Shown: in pieces, positions 55,929 to 64,000 of the stretch
Numbering within the stretch: the first letter of the stretch is position 1
Layout: each line of letters begins with the position of its first letter
Assembly: GCA_000507305.1 (NCBI GenBank)
Contig: DF239806.1
Location: 62,001-126,000 of the forward strand
DNA: 64,000 nt
From: Breviolum minutum Mf 1.05b.01
Lineage: Eukaryota > Sar > Dinophyceae > Suessiales > Symbiodiniaceae
Direction: 5' to 3'
Program-made: the position numbers and the translations under genes
The notes under the pieces: generated by a model
Seen by the model: only the letters and a program-made list of their open reading frames with translations
Told to the model about the DNA's origin: nothing
Databases searched by the model: none

Positions 55929-57076
55929 TTGTCCTGGCCGCCCTCACCCCCTTTTTTTTGGGGGGGCTTCTGGCGGCGTCTTTGGTCTTGTTCTTCACGA
56001 GCTTTACGAGCTTCTTTTGCAATGGCTGCCTCATTCTTCAATTCATTTGCAACGTATGCTGCAAGACTGGTGTCCACACCAGCCCCGGAACGTCGATACT
56101 TCCATCCCATGAAGTGGTCTGCAGCACTGTAATCAGGGGCACTTGGACTAATTCTATGAGCTTCTCGGATCACCTGCATTCTCCTGCAAATCAATTCCAC
56201 CCCCTGAAGTGCCGGTGCATTCACCTGGTCGACACAAATGAGGGCCTCAAGGATTCTGCTGTGGCACTCATGCTCATAGGTGGATCGATCGCCTTTAGGA
56301 ATTTCGGAGCTGCGGATCCAGTGCTCATGAAAAGTAGTAGGCGTGAAGCCCTGATCTCGAAGGGATTTCATCAAGCTCAGGCATGTTGCTGGGCCTGACA
56401 ACTGCAGACCACCACCTTGAGGGGATTCTCCATTCATGCGCTCAACGCATTGTGGAAACTCACGCCGACGGGTGCCCTCAGCATCGAAATGCACTGGAAG
56501 AACTCTCAAGTCTTCAAGGACATATGATGCCTGAGCAGCAGCTGTCATCTTTCTAGCACAAATGTGATCTCCCCCCACAGGGATGATAGCTCTGTCTCCT
56601 AACACGGAATTTCCAGCAGGAAGTGGGCCAGGATCAATGGCGATGACATCTCCTCTACGATATCCACCCCCATCTTCCATCGCAACCCATCGATCATTCA
56701 CTGCGGCCAAAGGAGCTACAGGAGCAGCCGCTGGAGGCACCACCGCTGCAGCTGCCGCAGCTGGAGCAACCACTGCCCCAAGACTCAACGCATAGATTCG
56801 GCCCTGAACCATGAATTGTCCCAACTGTCCAGGAGTAAGAGGTGCAAATCCATATACACTTCCTACAGGGATTCGAGCTGGCACTGCTCCTTGAGGGCCA
56901 CAGTAGTGCAGGTCTACTAGGTCAGGATTAGCTAGGTTGATATCTTCCTCATAGATGTCATAGTCTGGGGTCAAAATGACCCATAGGGTCCCAGCCACTT
57001 GATGAAGCAGCACTCGGGTATGCCAGGTCAAAGGAACTTCACCATAGTTCAAAAGGACTATACCACCTCTTTCCAT
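55925..57076 (-). CDS. Element B ORF 2: Gag-like protein
   Basis: 383 codons, intact. It opens with a compact beta-rich-looking N-terminus, then an Ala/Pro/Val linker at ~104-125, a second globular region, and a highly charged helical C-terminus (KNEAAIAKEARKAREEQDQ) ending in a basic Lys/Pro/Gly tail. No zinc knuckle or protease motif is seen. Its place between the membrane mini-ORF and the polymerase is where Gag sits in YR retroelements. Its stop overlaps the next start as ATGA (55925-55928), so re-initiation after termination could couple translation of the two. The Gag role is inferred from position, charge and coiled-coil tail. Confidence 0.6.
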   Translation of the reverse strand: MERGGIVLLNYGEVPLTWHTRVLLHQVAGTLWVILTPDYDIYEEDINLANPDLVDLHYCGPQGAVPARIPVGSVYGFAPLTPGQLGQFMVQGRIYALSLGAVVAPAAAAAAVVPPAAAPVAPLAAVNDRWVAMEDGGGYRRGDVIAIDPGPLPAGNSVLGDRAIIPVGGDHICARKMTAAAQASYVLEDLRVLPVHFDAEGTRRREFPQCVERMNGESPQGGGLQLSGPATCLSLMKSLRDQGFTPTTFHEHWIRSSEIPKGDRSTYEHECHSRILEALICVDQVNAPALQGVELICRRMQVIREAHRISPSAPDYSAADHFMGWKYRRSGAGVDTSLAAYVANELKNEAAIAKEARKAREEQDQRRRQKPPQKKGGEGGQDK

Positions 57077-57077
57077 T

Positions 57078-57413
57078 CTATCCCGAGGTCAACTCCAACG
57101 TCTTTCCTACTACACCCAATCCTTTCTTGCCCTTGCTACCACCTGGGGAATAAACAAACTCCGGTCTATTTCCTTGTCCAAATCTCACTAGACAACAAAC
57201 CGCCACTCCCAAAGAGAAACTTGTGACAGTAAGCAGCGTTATCAAGATCCACGGCCAGTTGTTTCCACCTTCCGATCGAATAGGACACTCACAAGTGCAG
57301 CTGCAAGTCGTTGGCACGGATGATATCGGGATAGGTGTTGATGTCTCACCAAAAAGAAATCTGATGAACCAGCCAGTCACCGCTCCCAAAATTGCCACCG
57401 GGTAGGGATCCAT
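57078..57413 (-). CDS. Element B ORF 1: small Cys-rich membrane protein
   Basis: 111 codons, intact, 20 bp inside repeat A1. A short hydrophobic stretch near residues 6-21 is followed by a Cys cluster (CSC..CEC) at about 36-43 and a clear membrane span at ~52-76 (PWILITLLTVTSFSLGVAV), then a basic Gly-rich tail. No family is recognised. A protein with the same size, order and membrane span opens element C (46337-46696), so it is a conserved part of these YR elements and not a chance frame. It could anchor particles or replication at a membrane; that is inference. Its TAG stop is followed by one base and the next ATG. Confidence 0.65.
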   Translation of the reverse strand: MDPYPVAILGAVTGWFIRFLFGETSTPIPISSVPTTCSCTCECPIRSEGGNNWPWILITLLTVTSFSLGVAVCCLVRFGQGNRPEFVYSPGGSKGKKGLGVVGKTLELTSG

Positions 57414-57432
57414 GAAGGGGCCCGCTACACAT

Positions 57433-57496
57433 GAACAGCTTGAATGTTAAAACGGCCACACGATTGTTACTTCATTCAAGACTAAAGTCAAACCAT
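57433..57496 (-). repeat. Element B terminal repeat A1
   Basis: 64 bp identical to 51549-51612. It forms the 5' end of the element on the minus strand and begins ATGGTTTGACTTTAG. Confidence 0.9.
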
Positions 57497-57603
57497 CAAA
57501 ACCACTATAAATATAACTCCCTTGCATCTTGGGGTAAAACTTGGCTTTTTATTACTTCTGAACAGGGGGGGGTCAGAAGTAACCCAAAAAAACGACCCCT
57601 CAC

Positions 57604-57730
57604 CGTCCATCAACACCGGTGCTAGTAATGGCCATGGCTCCATCGTGTCGTGATGATAGTTCAGCTTCACGCCGAAAAGTTGTTCAGCCTCCTCCAATTC
57701 CTCATGAGAAACCAGTTGGTAAAACCCACC
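57604..57730 (-). CDS. Candidate host exon just upstream of element B
   Basis: 127 bp between AATCCAG and GTGAGGGG, a strong donor. It encodes YQLVSHEELEEAEQLFGV, then YHHDTMEPWPLLAPVLMD. Length, composition and splice signals are all good for a coding exon (phase 0-1). Element B starts 108 bp downstream, inside the following intron. No family recognised. Confidence 0.5.
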
Positions 57731-58144
57731 CTGGATTCATTGGAAAGATTCCCGGACTGTTTGGTATACTTCCCAATTTTTATGGAAGCAATTGACATGA
57801 TTTTTGCTTAAAGGCTTGAAGTCTTACTTGAAAAATTCATCCCCGGATTCGCTTCAGTGGTTTTTCACCATGGTTAGATGGTGATCCTAACTCCCCGTCA
57901 AGGATGCAGGTTGGGTTGTACCCCTTCCAACTGGCCATTATTTATGGCTTATAAATGGGGGGTTGATCCTAACCACTTACAAGTAGGCCAGCTGATGCTT
58001 GGGGTGTCCATCCAATCACCGAAACGAAACGCCGAAACGCATCGTATTTAGAGGTTCCACTTATTTTTTCTCAGAGGGTGAGCCCGGATCCCTACCCGGG
58101 AGTAACTCCCCCAAATAACCTTTCTTAGCTAAGAAAAGGTTTGT

Positions 58145-58254
58145 ATATACCCTCCCTGAAACCAACATAGCCTCTGAAAATGGGCCTCCCCAATAGGAAA
58201 GTAGTATTCCAACCTTCCATTTTTAGGGGCTATGTTAAATTTCGGGGGTGTATA
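58145..58254. repeat. TACCCTCCCTGAAACTAACA-family element
   Basis: TATACCCTCCCTGAAACCAA to TTAAATTTCGGGGGTGTATA; flanked by TATA on both sides. Confidence 0.7.
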
Positions 58255-58512
58255 CTGTAACTCCACAAAAAAAAACAAGTTGGCACGTAGCAATGCTTCA
58301 GCAAGGTATCTGATTGGTTACCTTACGTGTATCCTCGCTACAGAGGAAACTTTCATATTCACAGCTGGGCTTTTTTTTGGTAGGAAAAAACACCCACCCT
58401 CAACATGCATCAACCAAAGAAAAACCTCATTCTGAACGTGCATTTTGGACCTGCATTTTTTGTTCCAACCCAAAAAACATCATGGCATTTTTGACATGAT
58501 ACTTGGGAACAC

Positions 58513-58565
58513 CTAGCTGTTGCTAAAGGATATTTCATAAAACTAAGGGATCTCATGGAGCGGCC
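58513..58565 (-). CDS. Candidate host exon (phase 0-2)
   Basis: 53 bp between TTCCGTCCAG and GTGTTCCC. It encodes GRSMRSLSFMKYPLATA. The start phase matches the end of 61491-61561. The end phase does not match 57730, so an exon between them is missing from this list, or one of the two is wrong. Confidence 0.3.
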
Positions 58566-58911
58566 CTGGACGGAAGCAAGGTATTCATTCACACACACAA
58601 TGCGGTTTGTTTTTCTGCGGAAAGCAATGGAGTGATTGATTTGAACAAAGAAAATTCACCCACCCTTTACTGTTGGCAAACAGAGAAAAAAAAACAACCT
58701 GAGGTTCAATGCATCAGTTTTTTTCGAAAAAATGCACAACACAATGGCGGGACCTAATGTTGAGTTGATGACCATCTCCTGACACAGGAGTTTTGACCCC
58801 CCACCCCAAATGATGCAGTTTTTTAATAATTTATGTAACACGCTCACATCTCAGAATCACAATTTATGTATAAAAACCCTATACTATAACACTCCTCCGT
58901 TGTGGATCCCT

Positions 58912-59027
58912 GCCCTAACACTAACAGTAAAAAGCCCATGAAAATAGGCCGAAACCGCCCCAAAAGGAAAATCTCATCTTCCAACCCTTCATTTTCAGAG
59001 CAAAAATGTTAGTTTCAGGGGGGAGTA
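58912..59027. repeat. TACCCTCCCTGAAACTAACA-family element
   Basis: CACTAACAGT start (outer left end lost), right end TGTTAGTTTCAGGGGGGAGT. Confidence 0.6.
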
Positions 59028-59416
59028 AGGGGCATCATGGCAATTTGACCCAATCTCCATCCAAAAGTCTGTAAAAGTTCCGGTTCCAATCCCAAACCAC
59101 CAATCCAAACCAACACTTAACCATCTGATTGGTTTCAACCCCTTTGAAAAATATCAGTCAAATTGGAAATCCTTTTCCCAGGTAAGGGTGAACATGGAAA
59201 AATCTTTGAAACCACCAACTAGTTAACCATTGGGTGATCAAAAAAAACAAACAAAAAAGAAAAACGATAAAAATACATGATCGAGGTCTTCAGGCCCAAG
59301 TCACAGAGAGACATGACGCCAAGGTCGTGCAATAGAGGCCATCAGCAGGGATGTACGGTAATAACGGTCGTCCTGGTGATTTTTAATGACGAAGATTGGA
59401 CCTGTCTAAGACATAC

Positions 59417-59496
59417 CCATGGGACGATTGTATATTTACCTACATGAATGGTTAATCTATATGGGAAATGTTGGTAAATATACAATCGTCCCATGG
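59417..59496. repeat. Perfect 24-bp inverted repeat
   Basis: CCATGGGACGATTGTATATT and four more bases at 59417-59440, with the exact complement at 59473-59496; 32-bp centre. Confidence 0.9.
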
Positions 59497-59542
59497 ATGG
59501 TATGGAAAATAGTCTTCAGATGGGTTTGCAAATTACTAACTA

Positions 59543-59660
59543 CCAGGTGATTCAGCCGCAGTGACCCAACTTGATCCCCAAACGTTGGAGGTCGCTTAAC
59601 TTAACCATTTAAAAGGGTCACTTGTTCACTCTCCCAAAAAAGGTCGCGGAATTGCCAGAC
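59543..59660. repeat. GATTCA...GACC dispersed repeat
   Basis: CCAGGTGATTCAG start and GAATTGCCAG end, a roughly inverted pair of 11-bp ends. Confidence 0.6.
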
Positions 59661-59828
59661 GTTTTTTTCTCCATGGGTTTTTAAGGGAACTTTTTTATTG
59701 GTAATAGATGCTTTTCAGGATTTGAAAGGAACATGGTCTTGAAACCGCAATTGGGAGGGAGTGTTCAAAACAGATTTTTGGATGTCTTGTTTGGGAAGGA
59801 TTTGGGAAAATTGTTGGAACAAATATCA

Positions 59829-59908
59829 CCAGGTGATTCAATGTAACATTTTGATCCCCAGTTGGAGGTCACTTAACTATCCCAAAAAGGTCACACAGAA
59901 TTGCCAGG
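59829..59908. repeat. GATTCA...GACC dispersed repeat, shortened
   Basis: CCAGGTGATTCA start, CCCAGTTGGAGGTCACTTAA inside, GAATTGCCAGG end. Confidence 0.65.
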
Positions 59909-61353
59909 CAAAGAACATTCTCCCAAAGCACGACATGCATGATGCAATGTTCCACTGACTTTTTTTTTGAAACCGAGGGGGTTCAAAAAAAGAGACTTTT
60001 GGATGTCTTCTGTTGGGGTGAGATTTAGAAATTTGTTGGAACAAATATCAAAGAACCCCAGGCACCACATGCATGATGCAAGGTAACCAGATTGACTCAT
60101 CGACCCCACATTGAAAAACTGGCAGAAAATTCCCTCAGAGCAGTCTTTGGCGCAAACAAAAAAAACACTGCACTAGTATCAAAATATATACATGTACACA
60201 TACATAAAGATAAATAGATAAATAGATACTTATACATATACATAGCACTGTCAATGTATACTCTATAACTCCTTTTCACATCCCAACCAAAAACCAACTC
60301 AGCATTTCAACATGGTTTTCTCCAATTCTCCTTGCTTATCCACGAGAAGATAGACAGGAGAGGCTAATATGTTCAGAGCATCCGTGAACATCACAAACCT
60401 CGGAGATAAAATGTCGTCAGACCTGGAAAAACTTAGACTCCTTAAGATGAAATCCTACCGGAAGTTGCGTGGGGATTTAAATAAAACCATCATAAGGATC
60501 CATTAATTAAACATTAAACAACCAGTATAATTGGATGATAAGGATCCATTCCTATTGGGGCTGGAAAATTCCATCCTTTCCTATTGGGGCTGGAAGGTAA
60601 CTTTTTAGGGGCAAACTGTTTTGACTTCGGGAGGGCAACATTTTGAACCCAAAATCGTGGAGGTTTGGTTGGTTCAGTGGATGTTCCTTTTCAATTTTCG
60701 GTGAATTTTTAGCTTCCAAAATGTGAATTTGAGGATGATAGGCTACCCCAGTGTTTTAGAGACCCGGCAAAAAAAAAATGCGCTTTCAAAATCGGGTCAC
60801 TGTGATGTATTCAATTGAGTTTTCGTGCCCCAAGGAATCCCTTTGTTTCTTTTCAGGGATAATTCTGGTAGGGTTTTTGGGATCTTGTTCGAAGAAACCT
60901 ATTCTTTGAGTGATCTATATCTTTGTCTTTCTCTTGATCTCCATCAAACCATGGTTTCATTAGTCTCATTGCTATTATTGATATCACTCATTGGTCATTG
61001 ATCTCTTTTTTTTCATGCTTTAAGAAATGCAACCCACCCAGGGTATCCCAAGATTTTGAAGATTTACCCACCATCGGGGGGTGCACCTTGAAAAACTCAA
61101 AACTGCCAGCATTCCAGGAGTCCCACCAGGAGATCGTACTTCTTCAGGTACTCGGGGGATGGCTTGAACTAGACATTCATTTACTACTCTGGTTGGTGGT
61201 TGAATCAACCACCCCTTTTGAAAAATATGACTGTAGTCAAATTGAATCCATCTTCCCCCTAATTTTCGGGTCATGAACATTCCAAAAATATTTGAGTTGA
61301 AACCAACCTAGTTTACTACTATTTTTTTGGGAGGAGGCCAAAAAAACCCAAGT

Positions 61354-61459
61354 ACTCTCTGGTAAACTAACATAGCAATGACATATCCCCATTTTTAATA
61401 GGAAATACAACTTCCAAGGGTCCATTTTTCATTGCTATGTTAGATTACTGGAGTGTAAC
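61354..61459. repeat. ACTAACATAGCAATG-family element
   Basis: AAACTAACATAGCAATGA and the complement CATTGCTATGTTAGATT at the two ends. Confidence 0.7.
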
Positions 61460-61490
61460 ACCCAATGCATCCATGCAACTCCGTCGTCAC

Positions 61491-61561
61491 CCGCTGTGCG
61501 ATTTCACACTGGGCTGTCACCCAATGGGATGACAACGTAAAGCTGGACACCGCCACATCAC
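61491..61561 (-). CDS. Candidate host exon (phase 1-0)
   Basis: 71 bp between CTGGAAG and GTGACGACG. It encodes DVAVSSFTLSSHWVTAQCE and onward to AQR. It starts with GT after AG, as do the sushi exons at 32733 and 21888. It follows in phase from 61952-61907. Confidence 0.4.
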
Positions 61562-61906
61562 CTTCCAGGGGGTTGGAAGCGTCGTTTGATAGGTGGGTAC
61601 CACCCCCCCCGAAAAAATCTACCGGTATGAGATACCCCACAAAATCCATGGGCCTTGGAAAATGTTTTTTTTACGGCGTGAAAAAACATGGCGTCGATTT
61701 TGGCTATCTATTTATTCGTCAAATTTCAGGGAACTGAAGTGGGAATATGTCTCTGGTGGTCGTGGGAGATCATTTTTTGGCGGAAAAAAAATATCCACCT
61801 AAACCTGGAATCTGGTTTCCACAAACAGCTCCCCAAACAGCTCAACACCAACTTCTCCTACCTCGAACGCTGGAAAGGGTCTCTGTCCCAGAAATACCTG
61901 TGACAC

Positions 61907-61952
61907 CTGTTGTGTCCTTGGCAATGATGACCTTTCGAAAAGGATGCGAACT
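61907..61952 (-). CDS. Candidate host exon (phase 0-1)
   Basis: 46 bp between TCCTTGCAG and GTGTCACAG. It encodes SSHPFRKVIIAKDTT plus one base. Joined to 61561-61491 the frame continues as KDTTGDVAVSSF. The phase match between two independent splice-site pairs is the main support. Confidence 0.4.
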
Positions 61953-62593
61953 CTGCAAGGACGTCATGAAGTTACCTCGTTTTTTTTTTTCCCGTTGCAT
62001 AGATCAAAAAGGTGGAAGTTCGGGTCATTTTTTGCTGGCAGAGTTTTTCTATCCACCGATCCGCCATCGATTTGTTTGTGGCCTTCCAAATCTTCAAAAC
62101 AGCAAAAGCCCAAAGTTTTTCTCCGAACAAAACGGACCCGGGCAAAAACAAAACAAAAATAAAGGAATTTTTCATGGTGCCCCCCCCTTCAACCCCTTCA
62201 ACGAGGTTTCAGTGGTGTTTTTTGCCCAGAAAAAAAGATGTTGACTATCTTTAGCCCGTGTTGAGATCTCTAGATGTCTAGATGTCTATCTTCAACAGTT
62301 GCTTCTTCAGCTCAACTGGTGAACAAAAAATCTCAGATGAAAACTTTCCACAACAAAACGCCTGCCAAACTAGCTCCAGCTTTGGCCCAAATCCTAGTGG
62401 TGGCCAATCATCCTTCATAATTCTGAATCAGATCGCTTCAAAGAGCGGTCACGCCGTGAATCAGGAATTAAAAACACCTGAATCGGCGTGACCATTGTCA
62501 ATAGAAGTAGCAACACTACTAGCAGCTGTTGTAATCAAACCCGAAATGATTTTCAGTCCAACTCCCCTCAGATGTTCTTGTCCTTCTTTCAAA

Positions 62594-62690
62594 ACCAACA
62601 CAACCACAACAACAACAACAACAACAACAACAACAGCAACAACAACAACAACCACCACCACCACAACAACAACAACAACAACACCAACAA
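62594..62690. repeat. (AAC)n microsatellite
   Basis: AAC/ACC triplets. Same motif family as the TTG tract at 34571, in the opposite orientation. Confidence 0.9.
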
Positions 62691-62782
62691 CAACCACCCC
62701 CGTTTTGCAATTTTGACTTTTCCTCTTCTCTCCATCCATCCGAGGTGCTCAGGTTTGCGGTTCCTAAAACTCCTAAGGTAAC

Positions 62783-62845
62783 TTGAGTCTCATCAATGTT
62801 CTCAAAGATATTGCTCGAGGACGCGTGGCGGATGTACTCCGGCAC
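62783..62845 (-). CDS. Candidate host exon (phase 0-0)
   Basis: 63 bp, 21 codons, flanked by TTTTGAG and GTTACC. It encodes EYIRHASSSNIFENIDE with a balanced amino-acid make-up unlike the surrounding low-complexity frames. Family unknown. It is the most upstream candidate exon on the minus strand in this window. Confidence 0.35.
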
Positions 62846-64000
62846 CTCAAAACCTCACGGTTTAAGTACAAGTTGACAACTTTAACCCAGAGATTGGTGA
62901 GTGGAAAACCTTTTTTTGGCATGGGTGTTTTTTGTTTGATTTTTATTGGGGTTGGCATGTAGTTGGATATAACTAACACAACCTTTTCTTAAGGGAAACA
63001 ATTTCTTGAGGGTGATTCAGAGGATGCAGTGAAACACTTCATTGAGTGGCACGAAAAAAACAACATGTTTTTTCAACACCTCGGATTTCTACCCAAACTG
63101 AAGCACCTCTGTTTTTTTTGTTAAGAGACGATTCTCACAAACATTTCAATATGACTTTACCCTGACACTAGTCACTAGTTATAAAGTCCCCATAGCTGCG
63201 CCAATAAGGAAGGATCTTGCCCTTCATCAGATTCCACAGATAGTTTATTGGGTTGGGAGGAGATCTCTATCAACCTTCCCTAATTGTATTTCTAGGTTGT
63301 GCTTCTTTACCACGCAAAAATATGCGCGTTCGTCAGAATTGGATGATTTTTTACAATCATCGGGATGAAAATACAACATATTTGAGTTGCCAGTACCCTG
63401 ATTTTCTTGGTTCCTCTTTTTTTTTGTTGTGTGTGTGTGTGTGGCGCGCCCCAGCAAGAATCGTCCGTCAAACCCCCCACTCATTTCACCATTTCACACC
63501 GAGATGCTACTGTTGAGCAACCTCAGAACCGAGTTCGAAAAACAACCAAAAAAACGGAGAAAAAGCAAATTCGAGGATGGATTTTTTTGCTAAAAACCTC
63601 ACATATTGCAATGGGAAATGGACCATTTGAAGATGTATGTCCTACATCAAATGATGTTTTTTGTGTATTGCTAATGTTAGGTTACCGGAGTTTTATGTGA
63701 ACAAAACATGACAGTGATGATACTGTTGAGGGTTCAGAAATCCAACCGTCACTACCTTGTTAATATAAGGAAAACTGATTTTGGAAAATTTCGGGGATAT
63801 TCGAAAAATCATCAGTTTTGACACTCAAAATGATGGCATTTGTTTCTGTCAGCCGCTGACCTGGTTTGAACTGATGACCATTACGACTGTCTTGTGGTCC
63901 AACAAAAACTGATGATAATAGATATACCCTCCAGGGCCGGATCACATATACCCACTGGAAAAGGTTGAAAATCATCGACCCACAACTTGCCAAGTTGTTG
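62846..64000. other. Intron-like, no firm gene
   Basis: A partial repeat copy lies at 63717-63750. A weak exon-like reading (minus strand near 63870-63900, DSRNGHQFKP) is too short to call. Confidence 0.35.

Larger units (their letters stand above)
51372..57496 (-). mobile_element. Tyrosine-recombinase retroelement with split direct repeats (element B)
   Basis: 6125 bp. Read on the minus strand: A1 (57496-57433), coding region, B1 (51751-51611), A2 (51612-51549), a 36-bp pyrimidine-rich spacer, B2 (51512-51372). A copies are 64 bp and identical; B copies are 141 bp and identical; B1 and A2 overlap by the two bases AT. This A1-ORFs-B1A2-B2 plan is the split-direct-repeat layout of Ngaro/PAT-type YR retroelements, where the B-A junction lets a circular cDNA be rebuilt. 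Coding order is membrane mini-ORF, Gag-like ORF, RT-RNase H, YR, methyltransferase. Identical repeats suggest a recent insertion. It sits just downstream of a candidate host exon (57604-57730). Confidence 0.88.
59028..61353. other. Intron-like, repeats only
   Basis: Two copies of a dispersed repeat (59543-59660, 59829-59908), the perfect 24-bp inverted repeat 59417-59496 and a TA microsatellite (60180-60245). No supported exon. Confidence 0.45.

Noticed and set aside
62461..62845. Asn/Thr/Val/Cys-rich frames over the AAC tract
   Set aside because: Microsatellite translation. Only the 62783-62845 part on the minus strand reads like a protein and is kept.
1..64000. CRISPR arrays, bacterial operons, rRNA, dinoflagellate spliced-leader copies
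   Set aside because: No regularly spaced repeats, no rRNA-like sequence and no CCGTAGCCATTTTGGCTCAA match was seen on either strand.

Overview
The window looks like nuclear DNA of a dinoflagellate. The organism call is inference and rests on four things. First, the mobile-element proteins carry the GEAxNPGP motif and Gag-like sequences that I associate with dinoflagellate retroelements. Second, candidate host exons are very short and sit in long introns, and some junctions only work as GC-AG or GA-AG introns. Third, introns are packed with short inverted-repeat elements. Fourth, retroelements carry cytosine-methyltransferase domains, which has been reported for dinoflagellates (from memory, not checked). 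Nothing bacterial is visible: no operons of housekeeping genes, rRNA, tRNA or CRISPR.

Three large retroelements, all on the minus strand, hold nearly all the long reading frames. (1) 3708-14245: a 10.5-kb APE-type LINE bounded by a 15-bp target-site duplication. It encodes a C5-cytosine methyltransferase ORF, a coiled-coil ORF, and an endonuclease / reverse transcriptase / RNase H polyprotein now split by two frame breaks. (2) About 39.4-46.7 kb: a degraded tyrosine-recombinase (YR) retroelement with a membrane mini-ORF, coiled-coil ORF, Gag, RT-RNase H, methyltransferase-like domain and YR. (3) 51372-57496: a 6.1-kb YR retroelement bounded by split direct repeats (A1 - ORFs - B1A2 - spacer - B2). 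It encodes a membrane mini-ORF, Gag-like ORF, RT-RNase H, YR and a methyltransferase-like domain.

The remaining ~40 kb is intron-like sequence on the same (minus) strand. Among short repeats and microsatellites I find about 30 short candidate exons with matching splice sites. Several join in phase into sushi/CCP-like cysteine modules (for example 34378 to 32274 and 29813 to 28423). Another group of four joins in phase to a stop codon at 26176. All three retroelements lie between such exons, in the same orientation.

The most notable pattern is that three retroelements of different build each carry their own cytosine-methyltransferase-like domain. Two of them share a 2A-like GEAxNPGP motif at a domain boundary, and two share a YADN instead of YADD reverse-transcriptase active site. 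Exon calls are read by eye without transcript data and should be treated as candidates.
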